Assembly: GCA_016928605.1 (NCBI GenBank)
Contig: JAFGKN010000247.1
Location: 1 to 5,590 of the forward strand
From: Planctomycetota bacterium
GTDB lineage: Bacteria; Planctomycetota; UBA8108
DNA length: 5,590 nt
Direction: 5' to 3'
Below, one piece after another: positions 1 to 5,590 of the stretch. The notes under the pieces were generated by a model that saw only the letters and a list, made by a program, of their open reading frames with translations, did no database searches and was not told the origin of the DNA. A program made the translations under genes and the position numbers. The first letter of the stretch is position 1. Every line of letters begins with the position of its first letter.

Positions 1-561
1 CCGGCGTGCCCGCGCTGCGGTGGGCGCGGGATGATCCTCGCGGCCGGCGTCGTCGAGACGACCTATCGCAGCGCCGATCTCATCGAGGCATCGGGAGGGC
101 GGGCACTGCCTCGCTGGCTCGCGAGGTCGACCGAGGGCAGCCGGCTCTTCTGGGACTTCCTCAGCGAGCCGGCTCTCCATCGAGACGACGCCGCCAGGAA
201 GAAGTCCGTCAACGCCGTGGCCGAGCACTTCGGGCCGGAGGTCGAGAAGCGCGTGGCGAGCGAGATCTTCTCCGAGTCAACCGCGACGGCGGGAGCGCCG
301 GGGGAGCGGCGGCTCATCCGCATGAGCATCGAGATCATCTCCCTGCCGGCGATGGCCTTCGAGTGTCGGCTGCTCGATGCCGGTCCTGGCGCGCTAGGAG
401 CGGAGATCTCCGTCTGGATGGTCGGAAGCGGCCGCAGGCTGCGCGCCTGCGGGGTCCCCCGCGTCTGGACCTGGAAGGCAGCCGGCTGGATCGCCGGCCT
501 CGCCGCCTGTGGAGTCCCCCTCGGCATGGCCCTGGTGAAGGCTCTCGCGCTGTTCCTCTGA
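1..561 (+). CDS. Partial (5'-truncated) zinc-knuckle protein with C-terminal hydrophobic tail
   Basis: The reading frame is open from base 1 to the TGA at 559-561, giving 186 visible residues; the true start lies outside the window. An ATG at 31 exists, but the codons before it spell PACPRCGGRG, a CxxCGGxG knuckle like those of DnaJ-type zinc domains and zinc ribbons, so starting at 31 would discard a plausible structural motif. A second cysteine pair would be expected upstream. The middle (visible residues about 11-150) is an ordinary mixed soluble sequence in no family I recognise, with one further Cys in the segment AFECRLL. The last 30 residues, from TWKAAGWIAGLAACG onward, are hydrophobic with few charges and could form one membrane helix, so the protein may be a tail-anchored membrane protein with a cytoplasmic zinc-binding head. 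That topology is inference. The gene ends 176 bp before the next start on the same strand. Function unknown. Confidence 0.72.
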   Translation, partial: PACPRCGGRGMILAAGVVETTYRSADLIEASGGRALPRWLARSTEGSRLFWDFLSEPALHRDDAARKKSVNAVAEHFGPEVEKRVASEIFSESTATAGAPGERRLIRMSIEIISLPAMAFECRLLDAGPGALGAEISVWMVGSGRRLRACGVPRVWTWKAAGWIAGLAACGVPLGMALVKALALFL

Positions 562-737
562 GCCGCGAGCTGCCCGCGGTCCGCCGCGCCCTGCGCCCTC
601 CGCCGGGGCTCCTTCCGCGAGCCGCTGGGAGGTGGGCGGCCGCTGGAAGGGAGCTGGACTCGAGCTCTCCTTGCGTCCCCTGTGCGGCGGCTCTACCATG
701 AGGCGGGCTTGTCTCCTCGCCTGGTCGGAACCACGGG

Positions 738-2597
738 ATGAATAGGAGCCTTCGGAACTGGACTCGCTGGAGCTGCGCTCTCCTCGCGCTTCTCTGCGCC
801 GGCGCATCGGCGGGCGGTGCGGAGGATGCGATGCTCCGGTTCTCCCCGGACGAGCATCTGCCGTCTCCCGCACTTCTCTTCGCCAGCTCCTCGAGCGTCG
901 ATGAGCTGCGCGCGCGGTGCGCCGGGACGCTCGCTGGAAGGCTGGCGGCGCATCCCGGATGCTGGAGGGCCCTGGAAGGGCTGCGCGCCCGCCTCGAGGA
1001 GGCCGCCCGAGATCTGTGGACGCCGGCCGGCGCGCGGCTCGCCGGCGTGCTGGGGCGGATCCTCGAGCGGGCCGGCGGCGGAGCGGCCGTCGCGGTCTAC
1101 CGCGCGCCGCAACCGCATCTCGTGCACTGGATCCTGGCCGCCGATCTCTCGCGGGGCTCCCCGGAGGAGACGCGAGCTCTCGGCGAAGGGATCCCCGAGG
1201 CGCTGAAGGAGGAGATCGGAGAGGCCGCGGGCAGCGAGGCCGAGCCGCGCCAGGTGGGGGACCTCGCGGCTCTCGCCGTCGCCGCTGCGGGCCGAGAGCT
1301 GCTCATCGCCTGCATCGGAGGGCACTGCCTCGCCTCGACCTCCAGCGACCTGCTCGCCGATGCCGCCGCGGCGTGCCGGCGGGGATCTCGCCGCGACTCC
1401 ATCGCGGGCGGCCGCCTGCGCGCGGAGCTGCAGGATCACCTGGCGATCGGGGGAGAATCGCTGCGCGCGGAGATCGACCTCCGCGAGCTGCAGGCGGCCT
1501 TGACCGCGTGGATGGGCGATGCGGCGGAGGAGAAGAGGGCGCAGTCACTCCTGCGCTTCACCGGGCTGAACGGTCTCTCCTCGATGGCCGTCGTCCTCGG
1601 GTTTCGCGGCGAGGAGGCCGAGCTCCGCATCCGCGTCGGCCTGCAGGCTGGCACCGGCGGTCTGCTCGAGGCGGTCCAGGCCGGGCTCCTCGGGCTGGAG
1701 GATCCGGAGGCCTTCGCGCCGCGAGTTCCCCGCGACGCTCTCGACATCGCTGCCGTCAGAGTCGCTCCGGGACGGATGCTGCGCCGGCTCGACGCTCACC
1801 TTCGGCAGACGGCGCCGGAGGTGGGCGGGGGTCTCGATCTCCTCTACCGCTGGCTCGAGGAGAGCACAGGAGTCTCGGTGGCGGACGATCTCTGGACGCT
1901 CGATGACATCACCGCGCTGCGCTACCGGAGGACGCCGGAGGGGGGGGCGCTCTTCCCCGACGCGCTGTGGCTCGCCCGCAGCGACGAGCTGGCGCCGTAC
2001 TGGAATCTCGCCGTCAAGCTCGCGGCTCTCCTCGGCGCGGAACGCACGAGCATCGACGCCGGCGGCCGCGCGCTGGAGTACTTCGACGCGCCCGCAGGTC
2101 TCGCGTCCTCGCTCCTCGGCCCTCTCCTCCCCTGGAACAGCGCCGGCGCGGACGAGGAGTCCGGCTCCCGCCTGGGGACCTTCGCCGCTCGCTGGTCGAT
2201 CGCCGCGTTTCTCTCCCTCGGGAGGATCGATGCCGACGGCGGCTGGACGCTTGTCTCGACGAGCCCGATGGCCCTGCGGCGTGCTGCAGCGCAGCTCGAT
2301 GCCTCGCAGAGCCTCGCGGGCGACGCCGTGCGGCTCGATCGCTTGCGCGAGGTCTTCAGCGGCTCGACGGCCGCGGCGGCGACGTTCGGCGGCGGGTCGG
2401 CTCTCTGGTGGTACAACTCGATCCTGGGCGCAGGGGGCGCGGCGCCGACGCTGCTGCGGAGCTGCGGCATCGAGCCGGTCCACCTCCCCCCAGCGGAGAT
2501 CTTCGCCGGCGGCAGAGCGGAGGCGTCCATCGAGCTGAGGATCGACCCGCGGGGCATCGATCTTCGATGTCGCCGGTTTCCGGCTCTCAGAAGCTGA
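738..2597 (+). CDS. Exported protein of unknown function, 619 aa (DUF3352-like appearance)
   Basis: This is a complete frame from ATG 738 to TGA 2595-2597. The N-terminus is a classic Sec signal peptide: basic start (MNRSLRNWTRW), hydrophobic core (CALLALLCAGA) and small residues at a likely cleavage site near ASA or AGGA (residues 23-28). The Cys in the core is preceded by ALL, not a lipobox, so it should be a soluble or periplasmic protein and not a lipoprotein. After the signal, residues about 41-140 (LPSPALLFASSSSVDELRAR, then LAAHP, then GGGAAVAVYRAP) resemble exported DUF3352-type proteins, which have a 'value of a protein in each input' layout of unknown role. I cannot confirm membership. 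No further membrane helix, catalytic motif or repeat is obvious. Cysteines are few and scattered. The start has only a weak ribosome site (GGAA about 8 bases upstream); no better in-frame ATG fits the signal peptide. A run of eight G lies at 1940-1947. The 3' end overlaps the convergent gene. Confidence 0.85.
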   Translation: MNRSLRNWTRWSCALLALLCAGASAGGAEDAMLRFSPDEHLPSPALLFASSSSVDELRARCAGTLAGRLAAHPGCWRALEGLRARLEEAARDLWTPAGARLAGVLGRILERAGGGAAVAVYRAPQPHLVHWILAADLSRGSPEETRALGEGIPEALKEEIGEAAGSEAEPRQVGDLAALAVAAAGRELLIACIGGHCLASTSSDLLADAAAACRRGSRRDSIAGGRLRAELQDHLAIGGESLRAEIDLRELQAALTAWMGDAAEEKRAQSLLRFTGLNGLSSMAVVLGFRGEEAELRIRVGLQAGTGGLLEAVQAGLLGLEDPEAFAPRVPRDALDIAAVRVAPGRMLRRLDAHLRQTAPEVGGGLDLLYRWLEESTGVSVADDLWTLDDITALRYRRTPEGGALFPDALWLARSDELAPYWNLAVKLAALLGAERTSIDAGGRALEYFDAPAGLASSLLGPLLPWNSAGADEESGSRLGTFAARWSIAAFLSLGRIDADGGWTLVSTSPMALRRAAAQLDASQSLAGDAVRLDRLREVFSGSTAAAATFGGGSALWWYNSILGAGGAAPTLLRSCGIEPVHLPPAEIFAGGRAEASIELRIDPRGIDLRCRRFPALRS

Positions 2598-3375
2598 CGA
2601 GCCGCGAGTGCTGCAGGCAGCGCTGCAGCAACCGCTGGGCCCGCCCGACGAAGAGGGCCTTCGTCTCGGACGGGCAGCGGAGGTGGAGGAGGAAGCCCCT
2701 CCATCCGTCGGCCTTCGCGGTCTCGCCGAGAAAGCGGTAGAACGCGTAGAGGCTGGCGGACTGCCGGGCCGCCTCGAGCGCACCGTCGATGGCGGCGACG
2801 GCGAGCTCGCAGTTCTCGAGGCTCCGATCGACGAGATCGAGCTCCCCGAGGCCCTGCTGGCACGCCGCGAGGTCGAGGTAGAAGCCGGCGAGCTGCTCGG
2901 GCGTCGAGCAGGCGCCCTTGCGGATGAGGGCGTCGTAGATATCCGCCGCTCTCTCGCACTCCCCGAGATGGAGGAGCACCTTCGCCTCGCAGAACATCCG
3001 CAGGCGGATCACGCGCTCCACCTCGGGATACTCGTCGAAGACGCCGGCCGAGGCGAGGGGGACCCTCGTCTCGAGGAGGCTCGGCTCCAGGGTGACCGGG
3101 GTCTCCACCAGGGCGTTCTCGAAGCGGTAGATCTCCAGGAGAAACTTCTGGATCAGCGTCGGGATGTCGTCCTCGACCGCCTCTCCCATGCGAGCGGCGC
3201 GATCGAAATGATGCCAGGCATCCCGGAATTGCAGCTGGAGCGAGCGGATGTAACCGCAGAGGCCTTCGGCGAAGAAGTGCTCGCAGGACGCGAGCTCTCG
3301 ATACGAGGCCTCGAGGTCAGCTTTTCCGTAAAGTGTCTCTTTCCAGCCGCCAGGCAGAGCCCGCGGATCGCTCAT
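2587..3375 (-). CDS. TPR-like helical repeat protein of unknown function, 262 aa
   Basis: This is a complete minus-strand frame, ATG at 3375-3373 to TGA at 2589-2587. It has no signal peptide or membrane helix, so it is likely cytoplasmic. The sequence is almost all helical. Three stretches look like tetratricopeptide or related alpha-alpha repeats: residues about 28-62 (ending DAWHHFDRAARM), 124-157 (AKVLLHLGECERAADIYDAL, with the typical L-G-A-Y spacing) and 164-197 (LDLAACQQGLGELD). Such repeats generally mediate protein-protein contacts; the partner is unknown. Seven to eight cysteines are scattered without a CxxC pair. The start is supported by GGGGAG nine bases upstream (plus-strand 3385-3390), with a second purine-rich AAAAGGTGA right next to the ATG. 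A weak candidate promoter lies 92 bp upstream. It lies 228 bp behind the glycosyltransferase gene on the same strand, so co-transcription is possible but not shown. I do not recognise the family. Confidence 0.83.
   Translation of the reverse strand: MSDPRALPGGWKETLYGKADLEASYRELASCEHFFAEGLCGYIRSLQLQFRDAWHHFDRAARMGEAVEDDIPTLIQKFLLEIYRFENALVETPVTLEPSLLETRVPLASAGVFDEYPEVERVIRLRMFCEAKVLLHLGECERAADIYDALIRKGACSTPEQLAGFYLDLAACQQGLGELDLVDRSLENCELAVAAIDGALEAARQSASLYAFYRFLGETAKADGWRGFLLHLRCPSETKALFVGRAQRLLQRCLQHSRLVSF
2609..2630 (+). terminator. Candidate 3'-end hairpin at the convergent gene junction
   Basis: TGCTGCAG (2609-2616) and CTGCAGCA (2623-2630) are perfect 8-base inverted repeats around a 6-base loop. 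The hairpin begins 11 bases after the stop of the exported-protein gene, where a transcription end for that gene would be useful because the next gene converges and overlaps. No T-tract follows, so it is not a canonical intrinsic terminator; it could be an RNA 3'-end stabiliser or a Rho-assisted stop. On the opposite strand the same bases encode LLQRCLQH near the C-terminus of the TPR-like protein, so the symmetry may be a coding accident. Confidence 0.3.
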
Positions 3376-3603
3376 TCACCTTTTCTCCCCGGGCCCTTCC
3401 GCACCCCGGAGGCGGCGCAGCTACGAACCAGCCCGGCAAACGCGTTCTCGCCCTTCCTGAGGTCCTATTGAATCACAGGCACGAGCGGCGCGCCAACTTT
3501 TTTCGGGACGGGACCATCCGCGCTCGAGATCGCATCCTCGACGGCGAGGGCTCCGCCGGCGACCCGGGGCGGCGAACGGATGAGCTGACGAGGCCTCTGG
3601 GGA
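3376..3603. other. Intergenic spacer between the TPR-like and glycosyltransferase genes
   Basis: I find no convincing gene on either strand. Long open frames crossing it are Arg/Pro-rich and lack ribosome sites. It contains the ribosome site of the TPR-like gene (3385-3390), the weak promoter candidate described separately, a GGCGCGCC palindrome at 3487-3494 next to a T6 run (3498-3503 on the plus strand), and a short CCGCC/GGCGG inverted repeat (3553-3557 with 3568-3572). None makes a persuasive terminator for the glycosyltransferase transcript, which reads A and not T across 3498-3503. Confidence 0.5.
3467..3496 (-). promoter_or_regulatory. Weak sigma70-like promoter candidate for the TPR-like gene
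   Basis: On the minus strand TTGGCG (plus 3491-3496) and TTCAAT (plus 3467-3472) are separated by 18 bases; each matches four of six positions of the -35 and -10 consensus. They lie in one of the few A/T-richer patches of the window and about 92 bp upstream of the start at 3375. This is a pattern match only; the organism's promoter consensus is unknown. Confidence 0.22.
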
Positions 3604-5196
3604 TCAGATGGCGAGCAGGTCCTTCTGCCGCGGCCGCCTCGCCGTCACGTACTCCTCGCGCAGGAGGGCGAGAGCGCGGCCCAGCACGAAGACGCAGATG
3701 CCCAGGAGCGCCATGAGGGTGGTCACGGCGAGGACCAGGTAGACGACGCTGAAGCCGCTCTTGGAGAGGAAGAAGAACCACCGGTCGAAGCCGAGGCCTT
3801 CGGACTCCGCGAGGAACCGCCCGCCGGAGACCGCCTCGTTCCAGTAGTGCAGGAAGACGGTCAGCGTCTCGGCGATGGCCGAGTAGCCCATGTTGTAGAC
3901 ATGACCGTCGTGATAGTAGCCCGGCTGGAAGAGAGACGAGGGGACCTGGCACTCCAGGAAGCTGACGGAGACCCCCAGCGCCTGCAAGAGGCAGGAGAAG
4001 AGCGCCGCGACGATCGCCGCGCCTCTCGCCAGCGGGCCGGCCGTCTGCAGGAAGGCGAGAGGGAGGATCCAGAAACCGATGGCGGGGACGAGGAATCTCG
4101 GTCCCCAGCAGTGCCCTCCTTCCCAGTAGGAGTAGCTCGCGTAGAAGAGGAGGGGCACGCAGGGGACGAGCAGGAGGAAGACGCCCAGGGTGCGGGTCCT
4201 GCGGATGAAGTCGCTCGAGAGGAACAGGCCTACCAGGGCGGGCATGGCGAACAGGAAGAGGCCCTTGCCGGGGCTCAGGATCAGGCCGAAGAGCCCCCGA
4301 GGCAGCGGCTCGCCGAACCCGATCGGCGAGCGGGCTCCCTCGATGGCCGCCGGGTATCCGATCTCGAAAGGTGCGCCGAAGCGGACGTAGTTCCACAGGA
4401 GGTAGAGGCCGACCGCGCAGAGCGGCAGCGCGCAGTAGGCCGCGGCGGCGAGCAGCCTCTCCCGCAGCCTCCGTCCGAAGAGGGCGAGCACGGCAGCTGC
4501 CAGGAGCGGGAAGTAGATCGCCATGGTCAGGCGGTTCGCCGCGGTGAGGGCCAGCGGCAGCCCTGCGAGGAGGAACGCCATGGGCTGCGGCTCATCCCGC
4601 TGCTCCTTCCACTGGGCGGCGAGGAGGTAGACGGAGACGAGGAGCAGCAGCGTCGAGAGAGGCTCGCTGAAGAAGGTGGTCGCGTAATGCCAGTGAGGCG
4701 TCGCGACGGCGAAGACGATCGTGGTGAAGAGCGCGGGCAGCGGGGCGGCTCCCAGCTTCAAGAGGAGGAGAAAGAACACGACGACGCCGGCGGCCGAGAT
4801 CGTCGTGTTGACGAGCGAGGTTGAGAACCAGGCGAGCGCCTCTTTCTTGGCCGGCGGATGGCCGAGGAGCTTGCTTCCCACACTGCCCGCCACGTATCCC
4901 GGAGATGCCGCGACCGACAGAAGCGGCCCGTAGGGGGCATGGAACCTGCCGTCGAGGCTCTTGCGCCCGAAGAAACCCTTGCCGGCGGGGATGCTGAGCT
5001 CTCCGTTCTCGGCCAGGCTCTCGGTCATGTAGAACGTCTCGTACTCGTCAACGGTGTGGAGGCGGCCGCTCGCGGTGAGGAGATAGAAGAGCTGGAAGCA
5101 GATGAAGAGCCAGGTCGAGCAATGGACGGTGAGCCAGCGGGGCAGAGTCTTCACCGGCCTCGGGCATTCGGGTGGATTCTGGGGGACGTGCGACAT
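3604..5196 (-). CDS. GT-C superfamily membrane glycosyltransferase (polyprenyl-phosphate-sugar dependent), 530 aa
   Basis: It likely transfers a sugar from a polyprenyl-phosphate donor to an acceptor on the outer face of the cytoplasmic membrane; donor and acceptor cannot be read from sequence. Numbering is from the ATG at 5196. Residues 22-44 form the first membrane helix, followed by SGRLHTVDEYETFYMTESLA, where D50-E51 sits where GT-C enzymes of the PMT/ArnT type keep the acidic catalytic motif of the first external loop. HAPYGPLLS (86-94) follows. About ten more hydrophobic segments lie between residues 130 and 413, and one at about 484-507. Family-style motifs include NYVRFGAPFEIGY (269-281), LSPGKGLFLFAMP (307-319) and WEGGHCWGPRFLVPA (358-372). 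An extramembrane loop of about 70 residues (414-483) contains an aromatic/His stretch YYHDGHVYNMGY. The C-terminus is short and basic. The frame stays open to 5439, but those 81 extra residues are Pro/Arg/Ala-rich, unlike a membrane protein N-terminus; none of the candidate ATGs (5439, 5349, 5196) has a good ribosome site. Length and motifs fit the superfamily; specific subfamily is uncertain. Confidence 0.88.
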   Translation of the reverse strand: MSHVPQNPPECPRPVKTLPRWLTVHCSTWLFICFQLFYLLTASGRLHTVDEYETFYMTESLAENGELSIPAGKGFFGRKSLDGRFHAPYGPLLSVAASPGYVAGSVGSKLLGHPPAKKEALAWFSTSLVNTTISAAGVVVFFLLLLKLGAAPLPALFTTIVFAVATPHWHYATTFFSEPLSTLLLLVSVYLLAAQWKEQRDEPQPMAFLLAGLPLALTAANRLTMAIYFPLLAAAVLALFGRRLRERLLAAAAYCALPLCAVGLYLLWNYVRFGAPFEIGYPAAIEGARSPIGFGEPLPRGLFGLILSPGKGLFLFAMPALVGLFLSSDFIRRTRTLGVFLLLVPCVPLLFYASYSYWEGGHCWGPRFLVPAIGFWILPLAFLQTAGPLARGAAIVAALFSCLLQALGVSVSFLECQVPSSLFQPGYYHDGHVYNMGYSAIAETLTVFLHYWNEAVSGGRFLAESEGLGFDRWFFFLSKSGFSVVYLVLAVTTLMALLGICVFVLGRALALLREEYVTARRPRQKDLLAI

Positions 5197-5242
5197 GACA
5201 GCTACCGAAGGATCGACCCTCCAGGAGATTCCCCTCTGGCCG

Positions 5243-5256
5243 CTCGAGATCTCGAG
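5243..5256. promoter_or_regulatory. 14-bp perfect palindrome in the leader of the glycosyltransferase gene
   Basis: CTCGAGATCTCGAG reads the same on both strands and ends 47 bp before the preferred start at 5196. Its position, in the 273-bp space between the Cys-rich gene and the glycosyltransferase, would suit a dimeric repressor or activator site. A perfect 14-mer palindrome is expected roughly once in three windows of this size by chance, so the support is weak. If translation really begins at 5439 or 5349 the site is inside the coding region. Confidence 0.18.
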
Positions 5257-5469
5257 ATGCGGCGCCGGCACGCCGTGGACCGGCGGAGACCGCGCCGCCC
5301 CTCGTCCCGCACACCGCCGCCGAACGGTTGCAGGTGCTTCCTCGTTCATCGGGCTGGAGGGCGCCCCCGCCTCAGGAAAAATCGGCCTTCCCGCGCGGGG
5401 TGGAGCATTACCGGCCACGCCCGCCGGGTTCTCTGGCATGGAGACGCGGTAGAGCGCGCCCGCGCCCGC

Positions 5470-5589
5470 TCAGCGGGGGCGGAAGTCCTCGCAGCGGGTC
5501 GCGTTCGGGCGCTCGGGGCGCGAGCAGTCGCGAGGGCTGTCGTACCGGCAGCGGTCGCAGAGGAACTGCCCGCTCTTCAGGTAGGTCGA
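5470..5589 (-). CDS. Partial gene (3' end only): four-cysteine, probably zinc-binding C-terminus
   Basis: Reading the minus strand inward from the right edge, an open frame of 39 codons ends at TGA (5472-5470). It encodes STYLKSGQFLCDRC, then RYDSPRDCSRPERPN, then ATRCEDFRPR. The four cysteines are spaced CX2CX7CX10C, a pattern compatible with one bound zinc. The composition (Asp, Tyr, Arg, Asn, Phe, Cys) is unlike the Arg/Pro/Ala-rich translations of non-coding strands in this window, which is the main argument that the frame is real. The gene starts outside the window, so total length and any upstream domain are unknown. It is followed after 273 bp by the GT-C glycosyltransferase on the same strand. 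The stop codon is the loop of a small inverted repeat (CCCGC-TGA-GCGGG), too short to call a terminator. I cannot name the family. Confidence 0.62.
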   Translation of the reverse strand, partial: STYLKSGQFLCDRCRYDSPRDCSRPERPNATRCEDFRPR

Positions 5590-5590
5590 G

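Noticed and set aside
649..669. Hairpin GGGAGCT/AGCTCTC as a terminator for the first gene
   Set aside because: The stem is seven pairs including a G-T pair, with no T-tract afterwards, and lies 88 bp past the stop.
6..701. A 231-codon plus-strand frame overlapping the first gene
   Set aside because: The translation is dominated by Arg, Gly and Pro, typical of the wrong frame in GC-rich DNA; the frame at 1-561 has balanced composition and a zinc-knuckle motif.
698..745. 15-codon frame whose stop overlaps the start of the exported-protein gene, as a possible leader peptide
   Set aside because: There is no ribosome site before its ATG and nothing in the peptide suggests attenuation; a frame this short is expected by chance.
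1021..1032. CGCCGGCCGGCG palindrome
   Set aside because: It is inside a coding region and made only of C and G; such palindromes are expected in DNA of this composition.
1545..2959. Long minus-strand frames (1545-2783 and 1922-2959) opposite the exported-protein gene
   Set aside because: Their translations are Arg/Ala/Ser/Pro-rich low complexity, and they overlap two better-supported genes. They are shadows of GC-rich codon bias.
2608..3471. Plus-strand 287-codon frame opposite the TPR-like gene
   Set aside because: The translation is very rich in Glu, Leu, Arg and Gly, as expected for the antisense of a helical protein; the minus frame has a ribosome site and recognisable repeat pattern.
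3487..3503. GGCGCGCC palindrome followed by T6 as an intrinsic terminator on the plus strand
   Set aside because: The palindrome leaves no loop for a stable stem, and no plus-strand gene ends nearby.
3847..4824. Plus-strand 325-codon frame opposite the glycosyltransferase
   Set aside because: It is a highly charged Glu/Arg/Asp/Gly-rich translation, the expected antisense of hydrophobic membrane helices.
5377..5402. CCCGCGCGGG followed by T5 on the minus strand as a terminator for the Cys-rich gene
   Set aside because: Only three pairs form once a loop is allowed, and eight bases separate the stem from the T run.

Overview
The window is uniformly GC-rich (roughly two thirds G+C by eye) and densely coding. 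It suggests a free-living, high-GC, double-membrane bacterium. The layout and the GT-C enzyme resemble genomes of Acidobacteria, Deltaproteobacteria/Myxococcota or uncultured candidate phyla such as Eisenbacteria. No rRNA, tRNA or phylogenetic marker is present, so this is a guess and not an assignment. I see no transposase, integrase, CRISPR array or phage gene.

Layout. (1) 1-561, plus strand: the 3' part of a gene whose start lies before the window; the visible part opens on a CPRCGGRG zinc-knuckle motif and ends in a hydrophobic, probably membrane-anchoring, tail. (2) 738-2597, plus strand: a complete gene for a 619-residue exported protein of unknown function, vaguely like the DUF3352 type. 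(3) 2587-3375, minus strand: a 262-residue, soluble, helical protein with TPR-like repeats. Its stop codon overlaps the end of the previous gene by 11 bp, so the two genes converge with no intergenic space; a hairpin lies just past the junction. (4) 3604-5196, minus strand: a 530-residue polytopic membrane glycosyltransferase of the GT-C superfamily, with the Asp-Glu motif in the first external loop. An open frame extends to 5439, but the extra 81 residues look non-coding. (5) 5470-5589, minus strand: the last 39 codons of a gene running in from the right edge, encoding a four-cysteine CX2CX7CX10C tail.

How the genes may work together. The three minus-strand genes (small Cys-rich protein, GT-C enzyme, TPR protein) point the same way, but are separated by 273 and 228 bp, so a tight operon is not indicated. 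The only strong functional call is the GT-C enzyme, which should move a sugar from a polyprenyl-phosphate carrier onto a lipid, glycan or protein outside the cytoplasmic membrane. The exported 619-residue protein and the TPR protein are orphans by inspection. I found no convincing evidence of a new multi-gene system here; the points most worth following are the two incomplete Cys-motif genes at the edges and the exported orphan.
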